This document shows, one piece after another, positions 52,963 to 62,116 of a DNA stretch of 64,000 nucleotides. The notes under the pieces were generated by a model. The model worked only from the letters and a program-made list of their open reading frames with translations, had not been told where the DNA came from and did no database searches. Positions within the stretch are counted from its first letter, which is position 1, and every line of letters starts with the position of its first letter. The DNA is from an uncultured Gemmatimonadota bacterium (GTDB lineage Bacteria > Gemmatimonadota > Gemmatimonadetes > Gemmatimonadales > Gemmatimonadaceae), in the NCBI GenBank assembly GCA_902825965.1, contig CADEDA010000003.1, forward strand, positions 72,632 through 136,631, read 5' to 3'. A program made the position numbers and the translations under genes.

Positions 52963-54723
52963 GTGTCCCCAAGGTCCACCGTCCGCTCCACCCTGCGGCG
53001 CGCCCTCGCGGCGGCCGGTCTGCTGTCGCTCACCGCCTCCGGCGCCGTCGCGCAGCGCCGCATCGGGATGATCCCGGTGGGGGCGAGCGAACTCCGGGAC
53101 TCGGTGGCGCTCTACACCACCGACCGCAGTGCGCTCGGCCGGCGCTGGACGGTGGAGTTCTCGCCGACGCGTCGTGCACGCTTCGCGGCGTTCTACACCG
53201 ACTGGCAGCAGCGGCTGGCGCGGATCGACTTCAACAAGTTGAGCCAGGAAGGCCGCATCGACTACGTGCTGCTGGAGAGCCGCCTCAAGTCGGAACTCGC
53301 GACGCTGCGCCGGGAGGAACGGCTGCTCGGGGAGATGCAGCCGTTGGTACCCTTCGGTGCGGTGGTCACCGAGTTCGAGGAGCGGCGGCGGCGCTTCGAG
53401 AAGGTGGACGCGCAGGGGTCGGCGAAGGCGCTGGCGACCATCGCCGCGCAGGTGGACAGCCTCACACGCGCGGTGCGTGCGCGGCAACCCAACGCGGTCT
53501 CGCGGGCAGACCGCATCGTCGCGTTGCGCGCCATCGGCTACCTGGGCGACCTGCAGACCACGCTGCGCAACTGGAGCCGCTTCTATGCGGGGTACGACCC
53601 GACGTTCACGTGGTGGACGGAGGACCCGTTCCGCCGTGCCAACGACGCGATCGGCCGCTACACCCGCGCCATCCGCGAGGTGATCGTCGGGCAGCGCGAG
53701 GGGCAGGAGGAACCGATCATCGGCGACCCGATCGGGGCGCAGGGGCTGGCCGAGGACCTCGACGCCGAGCTGATCGCGTACACGCCGGCCGAGCTCATCG
53801 CGCTGGCGGAGCGGGAGTTCACCTGGATCGACCAGGAGAAGGCCCGTGCTGCCCGCGACATGGGCTTCGGCAGCGACGTGAAGGCGGCGCTGGAGAAGGT
53901 GAAGCAGGCGTACGTGCCGCCGGGCGAGCAACCCGAGTTGATCCGCCGCCTCGCCCGCGAGGCCGTGGCGTTCATCACGGAGCGGAACCTCGTCACCGTG
54001 CCCCCGCTGGCCGACGAGATCTGGCGCATGGAGATGATGTCGCCGCGCCAGCAGCTCGTCTCGCCGTTCTTCCTCGGGGGCGAGATCATCCAGGTGTCGT
54101 ACCCCACCGACTCCATGGCGCACGACGACAAGCTCATGTCGATGCGCGGGAACAACCCGCACTTCTCCATGGCGACGGTGCACCACGAACTGATCCCCGG
54201 GCATCACCTGCAGGGGTACATGACGTCGCGCTACAACACGCACCGCGGCGCGTTCGGCACGCCGTTCTGGGGCGAGGGCTGGGCCCTGTGGTGGGAGATG
54301 CTGCTGTGGGACCAGGGCTTCCCGCGGACGCCCGAGGACCGGATGGGCATGCTGTTCTGGCGCTCGCACCGGCTGGCCCGGATCATCTTCTCGCTCAAGG
54401 TGCATCTGGGCGAGATGACGCCGCAGGAGGCCATCGACCTGCTGGTGGACCGCGTGGGGCACGAGCGCGCGAACGCGGAGGCCGAGGTGCGCCGCTCGTT
54501 CAACGGGACCTACTCGCCGCTGTACCAGGCGGCCTACATGCTGGGTGGCTTGCAGATCCGTGCCCTCCACCGCGAACTGGTCGGGGGTGGTCGGATGTCC
54601 AATAAGGAGTTCCACGACGCGATCCTGCAGGGCGGCCGCATGCCGATCGAGATGGTGCGGGCGCGGCTGCTGGGGACGCCGCTTTCGCGCGGCTATCGCG
54701 CCCAGTGGAAGTTCATCGACTAG
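52963..54723 (+). CDS. Secreted DUF885 family putative zinc carboxypeptidase-like protein
   Basis: A 586-residue DUF885 protein with a signal peptide (GTG start at 52963, ending GAVAQ). The metal site is HHELIPGHHLQGYM (about residues 406-419), with GEGWALWWEMLLWD downstream giving the Glu ligand, and EIWRMEMM and GGEIIQVSYPTD nearby. The family is distantly related to M32/M3-type peptidases. It starts 29 bases after the NHL gene and is probably in the same transcript. Confidence 0.87.
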   Translation: MSPRSTVRSTLRRALAAAGLLSLTASGAVAQRRIGMIPVGASELRDSVALYTTDRSALGRRWTVEFSPTRRARFAAFYTDWQQRLARIDFNKLSQEGRIDYVLLESRLKSELATLRREERLLGEMQPLVPFGAVVTEFEERRRRFEKVDAQGSAKALATIAAQVDSLTRAVRARQPNAVSRADRIVALRAIGYLGDLQTTLRNWSRFYAGYDPTFTWWTEDPFRRANDAIGRYTRAIREVIVGQREGQEEPIIGDPIGAQGLAEDLDAELIAYTPAELIALAEREFTWIDQEKARAARDMGFGSDVKAALEKVKQAYVPPGEQPELIRRLAREAVAFITERNLVTVPPLADEIWRMEMMSPRQQLVSPFFLGGEIIQVSYPTDSMAHDDKLMSMRGNNPHFSMATVHHELIPGHHLQGYMTSRYNTHRGAFGTPFWGEGWALWWEMLLWDQGFPRTPEDRMGMLFWRSHRLARIIFSLKVHLGEMTPQEAIDLLVDRVGHERANAEAEVRRSFNGTYSPLYQAAYMLGGLQIRALHRELVGGGRMSNKEFHDAILQGGRMPIEMVRARLLGTPLSRGYRAQWKFID

Positions 54724-54746
54724 GGGCGAGGTGTGAGGTGGGAGGT

Positions 54747-56552
54747 GTGAGGTTGCTGCAACGCGCATCCGCCGGGCGGCTGTGCGTGCTGGTGTCGTCG
54801 ATCGCCTCCGGACTGTGTGGGCTGCCGCTGGCGGTGGAGTCCCTGCCGGCGCAGTCGCTGCTGACGCAGACACTGGTGGTCGCGCCGTTCAGTGGCGTGG
54901 GCGATGCGCGGGCCGGGCTGCGGGTGTCGGACGGAATGCGCGACGCGATCCGCCGCCATGCGCGGCGCGGGCTGGAGATCGTCGGCACCGATTCGGTGAC
55001 CCGCATGTTGCGCGGGCAGGGCATCACGCGCCCGGAGACCGCGCGCGAGCTGGACCTGGTGCTCGTCGCGCGCATCGCGCGGGCCGACGAGGTGCTGGTG
55101 GGCGAGGTCCGCGGCAGGGGCGACACCCTCGAGGTGCGGGCGTCGATCGTGCTGCTGCGCGATCCGCGCCAGCGCGAACCCCTTCCGACGGTGCGCGCCG
55201 TGGGCCGCGAGGCGACCGCGGATGCACTCGCCAGGGCCGTCGTCGCCGCACGCGGACAGATGGACCCGCTGCGACGCTGCGAGAACGCGGCCCGCGAAGG
55301 CCGCCGCGCCGACGCGATCGCCGCCGCGACACAGGCCCTCACAGTGTACCCGCGCGGCGTGCTCGGGCGTGTCTGCCTCGCCCGAACCCTGGTCGCCGGC
55401 GGTGCCCCGGCCGATTCCGTCCGCGAACTCGCCGACTACATCCTCTCCCGCGACTCGACCAGCCTCGTCGCGCGCACCATCCGGGCGCAGGCCTTCGAAG
55501 GCCTCAACCGGGTGGACGAGGCGGTGCGGGACTGGACCGTCACACTCGCCATGCGCCCCGACTCGGCCGACTTCGCGACGTTCGCGATCGAACGCCTGCT
55601 GCAGCTCTCGCGGCCGCGCCCTGCACTCACGGCCCTCGACTCCATCGCGCCGCGGCATCCGGGCGACGTGCGGTTCCCACGGCAGCGCTTCCGTGCGCTG
55701 CACGCGCTCGAACGCTGGCCAGCGACGGTGGGACTGGGCGACTCGCTCGACAAGGTGGACCCCGTGTTCAGCGGCGAGCCGGCGTTCGCGTTGCGCTACG
55801 TGGAGGCGATGCTGCGGCACGGTGACACGCTGCGGGCCATCGCCAAGAGTGCGCGCTCGGTCGCGGACCATCCGCAGGACGGGCGCCTGTACGTACAGTA
55901 CGTGCGCCTGATCGCCGGTGAGAACCTCGCGGCGCTCTCCCGCGGCTTGTCGCGCTTCCCGCGGCTCGCGGAGCTGCGCGTGCTGGCTGCGCAGCAGGCA
56001 CGCGCCGCCGGCGATCGCGCCGCCGAGCGTGCGGCGCTGGCCCACGCGCTCGACGCCGATGCGTCGCTGCTCACGAGTCACATGCGCCTGGCCGAGCTCT
56101 GGTTCCAGGACGGGCGACCCGACAGCGCGTACCACGCGTTGCGCCGCGCCCCACGCAGCGGCAGCGGCGCGACCATGCTGCGCTCGTACGCGATGGGCCG
56201 CGGCGTGGAGTTGCTGCGCGCGGCGATCGACTCCGTGCCGCAGACGTACGCGGGCGCACTCGCATTCCTCACGCTGGCCGACAGCGTGGACTCCAAGGAC
56301 GACACGCGCAGCCTCGTGGTGGCGGCGTTGCTGCAGACCTCGCGGGCCGAGCTGGTGGCGGCCGCCAACGCGCCGGACTGCGACGGGCTGCGCCGCTCGC
56401 GCGTACGCCTCGACGAATCCGCGGCGACACTCGAGCGCGGCATCGGCTCGGGTGCCGCCGCGGAGGAACTCCGGGGCGCACAGCAGGCGCTGGAGGCGGC
56501 AGTGGAGGAGTCGTTGCGTCGCTCCTGTCCGGTGGTGCCGCCGCCCCGCTGA
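54747..56552 (+). CDS. Secreted TPR-repeat protein
   Basis: A protein of about 601 residues. A hydrophobic N-terminus (ending ESLPAQS) suggests export. Residues about 45-170 (TLVVAPFSGVGDARAGLRVSDG, IVGTDSVTRMLRGQGI) resemble the TolB-N/adenylate-cyclase-associated CHASE-like domain seen in other TPR proteins of such bacteria; helical TPR repeats follow to the C-terminus. Start codons are ambiguous: GTG 54738, GTG 54747 or TTG 54753, the last being best spaced from GGGAGG at 54740-54745. It follows the DUF885 gene by 23 bases. Confidence 0.7.
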   Translation: MRLLQRASAGRLCVLVSSIASGLCGLPLAVESLPAQSLLTQTLVVAPFSGVGDARAGLRVSDGMRDAIRRHARRGLEIVGTDSVTRMLRGQGITRPETARELDLVLVARIARADEVLVGEVRGRGDTLEVRASIVLLRDPRQREPLPTVRAVGREATADALARAVVAARGQMDPLRRCENAAREGRRADAIAAATQALTVYPRGVLGRVCLARTLVAGGAPADSVRELADYILSRDSTSLVARTIRAQAFEGLNRVDEAVRDWTVTLAMRPDSADFATFAIERLLQLSRPRPALTALDSIAPRHPGDVRFPRQRFRALHALERWPATVGLGDSLDKVDPVFSGEPAFALRYVEAMLRHGDTLRAIAKSARSVADHPQDGRLYVQYVRLIAGENLAALSRGLSRFPRLAELRVLAAQQARAAGDRAAERAALAHALDADASLLTSHMRLAELWFQDGRPDSAYHALRRAPRSGSGATMLRSYAMGRGVELLRAAIDSVPQTYAGALAFLTLADSVDSKDDTRSLVVAALLQTSRAELVAAANAPDCDGLRRSRVRLDESAATLERGIGSGAAAEELRGAQQALEAAVEESLRRSCPVVPPPR

Positions 56553-56559
56553 GTGCCGC

Positions 56560-56584
56560 TAGGGCAGGCGCTTAGGGCAGGCGC
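56560..56584. repeat. 13-base tandem duplication across a stop codon
   Basis: TAGGGCAGGCGC occurs at 56560-56571 and again at 56573-56584, a period of 13. The duplication covers the last codons and stop of the PQQ dehydrogenase gene, leaving a second out-of-frame copy of its end downstream. Confidence 0.8.
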
Positions 56585-58767
56585 AGCGCCACCAGCGACG
56601 TGTTGGCGCCGGCGCCCATCGCGAAGACGATGTACTGCTTGCCCTTGTGCAGGAAGGTCATGGGCGCCGCCGTCGTGCGCGAGGGGATCTCCACCGCCCC
56701 CACCTGGCGCCCCGTGGCCTTGTCCACCGCGAAGAGCTGCGGCTTGGCATTGGGCACGCCACCGGACCGGCCGGTGCCGTAGATCACGAGCGACTTGGTG
56801 ACGATCACCTGGGCCTGACCGCCGGCGGCCCGCGGCGGCAGCTCCACTCCCGCGAACAGCGGGTCCGTGCTGCGCACCGGGATGAAGCCGCCGTTGGGGA
56901 TCCACCACTTCTTGTCCCCGCTGTTCATGTCGTACGCGGTGATGCCGCCGAGCTGCTTGGGCTTGAGGATGGAGACACCGCCGAGCATGGAGGCACTGCC
57001 GCGGCCCTCGAACCCCCCGCCGCGCGAGGCCGGTGGCGTGTAGCCCGGCGGCGGCGCGAGGGCGCCGATCAAGCCGCAGTTGTCGCGCGGCGAGCTGTAG
57101 CGGAACTCGCTGCAGGGATCCTTCTGCAGCGTGATCGTCGAGAGTCCACTGAGCGCGGCCACGTAGAGCATGCCGGTCTCGGGATCGAACGCGGCGCCAC
57201 CGTCGATGTTCACGCCACCCGAGGCACCGGGTGCGTACCAGGCGCAGCGCAGTCCGCCCTGCGACGATCCGTCGGAGGTGGTCGCGGGGATGTAGTACGG
57301 TCCCATGCGGCAGCGCTGCGCCATCTTGAGCGCGCTGTCCTTGATGGCGGGTGTGTAGTCGATGAGGTCCGACTCGAGCAGCCCCTGCTGCGCGTACGGC
57401 GCCGGCCTGGACGGGATGGGCTGCGTCGGCGAGGTCTTCTCCCCGGGCACGTCGCTCTGCAGCACCGGGGTCTCGACGATCGGCCAGATCGGCTCGCCGG
57501 TGACCCGGTCGAAGGTGTAGAGCCAGCCCTGCTTGGTGCTCTGCGTGATCGCCTTGCGGCGCGTGCCGTTCACCGTCACGTCGATCAGGTTGGGCGCCAT
57601 CGGCGTGTCGTAGTCCCAGATGTCGTGGTGCACCATCTGGAAGTGCCACTTCCGCTTGCCGGACTTGGCGTCGAGCGCGACGAGCGAGTTGCCGTAGAGG
57701 TTGTTGCCCGGCCGATGTCCGCCGTACTCGTCCATGAGCGGCATGCCCACGGGGATGTACACGGTGTTGAGTTCCGGGTCGGCCGAGTAGGTGGCCCAGG
57801 CGTCGTTCTTGCCGACGCCCTCGCTGCCGATCTTGGACCCGTTCTCCCACGTCTCCGCGCCGAACTCGCCCGGCTGGGGCACGAGGTTGAACTTCCAGAG
57901 CTGCCGGCCGGTCCGGAGGTCGAAGCCGCGGATGAAGCCGGGGATGTTGCGGACGCGGATGGGATAGTAGCCGTGGATGGACGAGTTGCCGACGACGATC
58001 ACGTCATTCACGACGATCGCCGGTGAGGAGGCGGCGATCTGGCCGTTCACGGGATCGATCCCCACCGTGCCGTCGGCGCCGATCTTCTTCACGGGATCCC
58101 AGGTCTCGCCGGGCTTGGCGCGACGTGCCGGTGCGGCGTCCGAGATGATCAGCGAGCCGGAGTCGTCCACGGCGAGTGGCACCAGCGGGTAGCCCAGTCC
58201 GTCCATCAGGTCGACCACGCCGTTCTTCCCGAACTTGGGATCGGGCACGCCGGTCCTGGCGTCGAGCGACACCATATGGTAGCCCGGCGTGACGACGATC
58301 ACGCGCTCGTCCTTGCCGTCGGTCCAGTAGGTGGGGCCGCGGCCCGCGAACTGCCGTGGGGCCTTCTGCCAGCGGATGCCTTCCTCGAGGCGATACATCC
58401 AGAGCGTCTCGCCCGTCTCGGGGTCGATCGCCATCACCGATCGCCGCGTGGTGGCGACGGTGAAGAGGCGGCCGTTGGCGTAGAGCGGCGTGGTACGGTA
58501 GTACTCGTCGGGTCCGAAGGTCCCGGCATTCCACTGCCAGGCCATCTTGAGCGAGCCGAAGTTGTCGGCGTTGATCTGGTCGAGCGGCGAGTAGCGCGTG
58601 CTGAAGGCATCGCCGCCCCAGTAGCGCCACTCCCCCGGCGCGTTGCCGCGCACGAGGCCGGTCATCACGGGAGCGGCGCCGCCCGGTGCACTCACCGGCC
58701 GCGGGGACTGCGCCGGCACGATCAGCGGCGCGACGAGAAGGGCGAAGGCGAGTGCTCGGCGGATCAT
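56572..58767 (-). CDS. PQQ-dependent membrane-type/periplasmic dehydrogenase (quinoprotein)
   Basis: A 731-residue eight-bladed quinoprotein with signal peptide (residues 1-19, ending IVPAQS). Trp-docking repeats are plain: GNAPGEWRYWGGDAFSTRYS, TTPLYANGRLFTVATTRRSVMAIDPETGETLW, SLVALDAKSGKRKWHFQMVHHDIWDYD and GGVNIDGGAAFDPETGMLYV. It would oxidise an alcohol, aldose or polyol in the periplasm with PQQ. No fused cytochrome domain and no vicinal Cys pair are visible; electrons presumably go to the cytochrome encoded directly upstream, whose stop overlaps this ATG. Confidence 0.92.
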   Translation of the reverse strand: MIRRALAFALLVAPLIVPAQSPRPVSAPGGAAPVMTGLVRGNAPGEWRYWGGDAFSTRYSPLDQINADNFGSLKMAWQWNAGTFGPDEYYRTTPLYANGRLFTVATTRRSVMAIDPETGETLWMYRLEEGIRWQKAPRQFAGRGPTYWTDGKDERVIVVTPGYHMVSLDARTGVPDPKFGKNGVVDLMDGLGYPLVPLAVDDSGSLIISDAAPARRAKPGETWDPVKKIGADGTVGIDPVNGQIAASSPAIVVNDVIVVGNSSIHGYYPIRVRNIPGFIRGFDLRTGRQLWKFNLVPQPGEFGAETWENGSKIGSEGVGKNDAWATYSADPELNTVYIPVGMPLMDEYGGHRPGNNLYGNSLVALDAKSGKRKWHFQMVHHDIWDYDTPMAPNLIDVTVNGTRRKAITQSTKQGWLYTFDRVTGEPIWPIVETPVLQSDVPGEKTSPTQPIPSRPAPYAQQGLLESDLIDYTPAIKDSALKMAQRCRMGPYYIPATTSDGSSQGGLRCAWYAPGASGGVNIDGGAAFDPETGMLYVAALSGLSTITLQKDPCSEFRYSSPRDNCGLIGALAPPPGYTPPASRGGGFEGRGSASMLGGVSILKPKQLGGITAYDMNSGDKKWWIPNGGFIPVRSTDPLFAGVELPPRAAGGQAQVIVTKSLVIYGTGRSGGVPNAKPQLFAVDKATGRQVGAVEIPSRTTAAPMTFLHKGKQYIVFAMGAGANTSLVALRLP

Positions 58768-59243
58768 CGGCGGGGACTCTTGGTGGGAGGGGCGGAGCGG
58801 ACCGAGTCGAGACGGATACTGTGCAACAGACTGGAGTCGGCGGCCAGTGGCTCGTTGCCCGCCGGCATGCCATTGATGCGGAGCAGGTAGGCGAGGGCGA
58901 GGGCGTAGTCCTCGTCGCTCATCGAACCGGGGTCGCTCTTGGGCATCTCGCGGCGGAGATACCCGAACAGCTCGCCGAGCGTGCGCCCGTACCACTTGTT
59001 CTTGAATGGCGGACCGGCGTGTACGGTGGGCGTGTGGCAGTTGCGGCAGTAGGCCGCGAAGATGTCCGCACCGTCCGTGGCCTGCTGGTCGGTGTAGACG
59101 CTGTCCATCGTGGTGCGTGGCGCCGACGGTCGCTGTGCCTGCGACCGCGGGTGCGGCGGGTCCGTGGCGGGAGTGCGGGAGGCGGCTGTCGCGACGAACG
59201 CGGCGAGGCCGAGCGGCAACAGCAGGCGGCGGGAGACAGGCAC
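58764..59243 (-). CDS. Periplasmic monohaem cytochrome c partner of the PQQ dehydrogenase
   Basis: A 159-residue cytochrome (GTG start 59243) with a short signal containing SRRLLLPLGLAAFVATAA. The haem site C-R-N-C-H is at about residue 63, with a likely Met ligand in RREMPKSDPGSMS. KWYGRTLGELFGYLRREMP and LAYLLRINGMPAGNEPLAADSS align with the cytochrome at 49713-50267. Its stop overlaps the quinoprotein start (ATGA), so the two are made together and this is the natural electron acceptor. Confidence 0.9.
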   Translation of the reverse strand: MPVSRRLLLPLGLAAFVATAASRTPATDPPHPRSQAQRPSAPRTTMDSVYTDQQATDGADIFAAYCRNCHTPTVHAGPPFKNKWYGRTLGELFGYLRREMPKSDPGSMSDEDYALALAYLLRINGMPAGNEPLAADSSLLHSIRLDSVRSAPPTKSPRR

Positions 59244-59284
59244 TGGGAAGGGAACAGGGTTCGGCGAACGGTCCGCGGCGCGCG

Positions 59285-60628
59285 TCAGGACCGACGCAGG
59301 ATCTGCAGAATCTGTCGCATGGCGAGGGCGAGGGCCAATGCCACGGCAAGCAACAGCGCCGCACGCATGGCCCCGAGGGCGAAGTGGGCGTCGAGTGCCG
59401 GCCAGGCGAAGTTCGCGCGATGCGCCGCGAGTTCGCTGCCGCGCGCGGTCATCCAGTGCCACGCGGCGTGGGCGACGATGGCCGATCCCACGATGGTGAG
59501 CAGGCGCTCGCGACCCGCACCGACGTAGCGCCGCGCCAGCCAGAGCAGCGGCACGGCGAGCGCGAGCACGGCGAGTTGGCCGGCCTCCACGCCGACGTTG
59601 AACGCGGCCAGCGCGGTGACGAGGTTCCCGCCGGCGAACTGCAAGGTCTCGCCGAGCGCGAACGAGAATCCGAACCCGTGGATCAGGCCGAACGCGAACG
59701 CCAGCGGCCAGCGCGCCGCCAGCCGTTCCTCGCCCAACACGAAGTTCTCGACCGTGAGCCACACGATGGAGGCGGCGATCAGCGTCTCGACCAGGGGCGG
59801 GAACCACAGCGCAGCGGGGGTGAACCCGAGGGCCGCTGCCCCCAGCGTGAGCGAGTGGGCGACCGTGAAGGCCGTGATGATGGTCACCAGCGACTGCCAG
59901 CGGCGCAGGGGCAGCACGAGGCAGAGCACGAACAGCAGGTGGTCGATGCCGCCGAGGATGTGGAAGAAGCCCTCGCGGAGGAACTGTCCGAAGGTCTGGT
60001 ACCAGGCCGGCGCCAACGCGACGGCCTCGGGGTCACCCTGATAGGTCAGCACCCGTGCCGCGCCGTCCGCATCGACGAGGTGCACCACACTCACCGTGCG
60101 CACGCCGAGGTGCGCCAGCGCCGGATGCAACACCAGTCGTGCATCGTCGCGGGGCAGGCGATACTCGAGCGCGACGTCGAACAGCGCCTGTTGCCAGGGC
60201 AGCCGCTCCACCTCGAGCAACGGCGCGGTGAACACCGCGCGGGCGGTCGCCAAGGACTCGAACGCGCGGTCGTTGGGCAGTGCCAGCCGCGCGCCGGTCA
60301 CGCGCGGGGCGTCGAGGGTCTGCCCGTCGGCCGTGATCCGGAGCCCCTCGACGAGCCAGAGCTGCGCGGTCTGCGGCAGCAACGCACGCACGCGGACCAG
60401 GTCGAGCGACCCGTCGTCGCGCAGCGGGAAGTCCACGTCGCGCATGGCCTCCAGCGGCACCCGCAACCACACGCGCAGCACGCCGGCGTCGGGCTGCACG
60501 AAGGCGCGGATGGCCACACGTTCCGGCACCTCGTGCGACGCCAGCGGCGCAGCGCGGCCGAGCAGCAGCACGACGGCGAGGAGCACGGCGCCGAGGGCCC
60601 GACGGGGGGAGCGCGGTCTCTGGTGCAT
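59285..60628 (-). CDS. HupE/UreJ-2-like membrane protein
   Basis: A 447-residue protein: signal or first helix (residues about 13-35), an exported domain of about 180 residues beginning SHEVPERVAIRAFVQPD, then seven or so membrane helices. The helices carry the HupE/UreJ-2 motifs HILGGIDHLLFVLCLVLPL, FTVAHSLTLG and FGLIHGFGFSFALGE, whose His/Asp residues may bind a metal ion. Relatives are associated with nickel, copper or hydrogenase/urease metal supply, but here it heads an operon with a cytochrome c and a PQQ dehydrogenase. The start is ATG 60628; 60649 is also in frame. Confidence 0.85.
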   Translation of the reverse strand: MHQRPRSPRRALGAVLLAVVLLLGRAAPLASHEVPERVAIRAFVQPDAGVLRVWLRVPLEAMRDVDFPLRDDGSLDLVRVRALLPQTAQLWLVEGLRITADGQTLDAPRVTGARLALPNDRAFESLATARAVFTAPLLEVERLPWQQALFDVALEYRLPRDDARLVLHPALAHLGVRTVSVVHLVDADGAARVLTYQGDPEAVALAPAWYQTFGQFLREGFFHILGGIDHLLFVLCLVLPLRRWQSLVTIITAFTVAHSLTLGAAALGFTPAALWFPPLVETLIAASIVWLTVENFVLGEERLAARWPLAFAFGLIHGFGFSFALGETLQFAGGNLVTALAAFNVGVEAGQLAVLALAVPLLWLARRYVGAGRERLLTIVGSAIVAHAAWHWMTARGSELAAHRANFAWPALDAHFALGAMRAALLLAVALALALAMRQILQILRRS

Positions 60629-60693
60629 CAGGGTCGAGAGATATAGCATTGGTCGCAGTTTCGCACGGCCCTACGCCCCCATCGGAGAACGAG

Positions 60694-61893
60694 ATGGCAC
60701 GGAAGAGAACGCTTTGGACCGCCGCGGTGTTGGGTGCGGTGATCGTTTCGCTCGCCGTCGGGCAGCGGCAGTTGGCCGCGGACCTCGAGCGCCAGGCGGT
60801 GATGGCGCCGGTGTTCGAGGTCGATCCCTACTGGCCCAAGCCGCTGCCCAACGGCTGGCTGCTCGGTTCCACCATCGGCGTCGGCGTGGACTCCCGTGAC
60901 CATGTGTTCATCATCCATCGCGGCAATGCGACGCTGAACGCGCGCACCGAGGGCGGATATCCGCTCACCGGACCCTGCTGCAGCGGCGCGCCGCCCGTGC
61001 TGGAGTTCGACCCCGAGGGCAATCTCGTGAACTCCTGGGGCGGCCCGGGCGACGGCTACCAGTGGCCGAGCAGCAATCACGGCATCACGCTCGACCATCT
61101 CGACAACGTGTGGATCGGCGGCAATGGCACGCCCGATTCGACGCGGGGCATCGGGTTCGACTCGCACATCCTCAAGTTCTCGCACGACGGCAAGTTCCTG
61201 CAGCAGATCGGGGTCCCCGGGCGCCGCGCGGACTCCAAGTCGATGGACTCGTTCGGCCGCGTCGCCAAGGTGGCGTTCGATGCGAAGGCCAACGAGGCCT
61301 ACGTCGCCGACGGGTACGGCAACCGTCGCGTCGCGGTGATCGACATGACGAGCGGGGCGATCAAGCGCTTCTGGGGCGCGTACGGCAACGTGCCCAGCGA
61401 CTCCAACTACGGACCGTATCGTCCGGACGCGCCGCTCATCCCGCAGTTCCGCACGCCGGTGCACTGCGCCGAACCCACGACGGATGGGCTCGTGTACGTG
61501 TGCGACCGCGTGAACAACCGGATCCAGGTGTTCAGCAAGGATGGCAAGTTCGTGAAGGAGAAGCAGGTCGCGCCGCGGACGATGGGCGACGGGGCGGTGT
61601 GGGACATCGCGTTCTCGCGGGATGCGGCGCAGCAGTACCTCTACCTCGCCGACGGCAAGAACGAGCGCGTGTACGTGATGGACCGCCAGTCGCTCGAGAT
61701 CCTCACGGCCTTCGGGGACGGGGGACGGCAGCCGGGGCAGTTCTTCGCGGTGCACTCCATCGCGACCGATTCCAAGGGCAACATCTTCACGACCGAGACC
61801 TACGAGGGCAAACGCGTGCAGCGCTTCGTATACAAGGGCATCCGGGCGGTGAGCAAGAAGGATCAGGGCGCGCCGTGGCCGGGGAGACAATGA
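60694..61893 (+). CDS. Secreted NHL/6-bladed beta-propeller protein
   Basis: A 399-residue protein (ATG 60694, GGAGA upstream) with an N-terminal helix (residues 6-22). Propeller strands include PLPNGWLLGSTIGVGVDS, PPVLEFDPEGNLVNSWGG, NHGITLDHLDNVWIGG, NEAYVADGYGNRRVAVID and VCDRVNNRIQVFSKDGKF. A Cys-Cys pair occurs in TGPCCSGAPP. It is related to the propeller at 51845-52933 and diverges from the HupE-cytochrome-PQQ operon across 65 bases. It could be a substrate-binding or lyase partner of the quinoprotein; no catalytic proof. Confidence 0.83.
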   Translation: MARKRTLWTAAVLGAVIVSLAVGQRQLAADLERQAVMAPVFEVDPYWPKPLPNGWLLGSTIGVGVDSRDHVFIIHRGNATLNARTEGGYPLTGPCCSGAPPVLEFDPEGNLVNSWGGPGDGYQWPSSNHGITLDHLDNVWIGGNGTPDSTRGIGFDSHILKFSHDGKFLQQIGVPGRRADSKSMDSFGRVAKVAFDAKANEAYVADGYGNRRVAVIDMTSGAIKRFWGAYGNVPSDSNYGPYRPDAPLIPQFRTPVHCAEPTTDGLVYVCDRVNNRIQVFSKDGKFVKEKQVAPRTMGDGAVWDIAFSRDAAQQYLYLADGKNERVYVMDRQSLEILTAFGDGGRQPGQFFAVHSIATDSKGNIFTTETYEGKRVQRFVYKGIRAVSKKDQGAPWPGRQ

Positions 61894-62087
61894 GCGACGC
61901 ACCGAAGAGCACGCGGAGCCGCGAACGGCGCGGGCCGGATCGCCGGTCCCGTGAGACCCGCGGCCCGGATCGCCGTGGGGAGGACCTTGGTCCCACGGGT
62001 GGCCTCAATCGACGCAAGGGGGACCGGCGGGTGGGGTCGCGGCGGGCGTCCGAGCGACGGCTGGGAGAGCGGCGCACGCGTCCGTGA
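61890..62087 (+). CDS. Small Arg-rich repetitive protein, no known family
   Basis: A 65-residue, strongly basic protein starting on the stop of the propeller gene (ATGA). It is built of short repeats: RRGPDRRSRET, RGPDRRGED, RRKGDRRVGSRRASERR and LGERRTRP. It has no hydrophobic segment, so it is likely cytosolic and could bind nucleic acid or another acidic partner, or be a disordered tag-like product. Similar RRxGxRR strings occur as linkers in bacterial signalling proteins. Expression is uncertain, but coupling and uninterrupted frame support it. Confidence 0.55.
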   Translation: MSDAPKSTRSRERRGPDRRSRETRGPDRRGEDLGPTGGLNRRKGDRRVGSRRASERRLGERRTRP

Positions 62088-62116
62088 GTCGTGGCGCGGT
62101 GGGCGCGCGTCCGCCC

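Noticed and set aside
59285-60628. Hydrogenase or urease locus suggested by the HupE/UreJ-like gene
   Set aside because: No hydrogenase or urease structural genes are nearby; the partners are a cytochrome c and a PQQ dehydrogenase.
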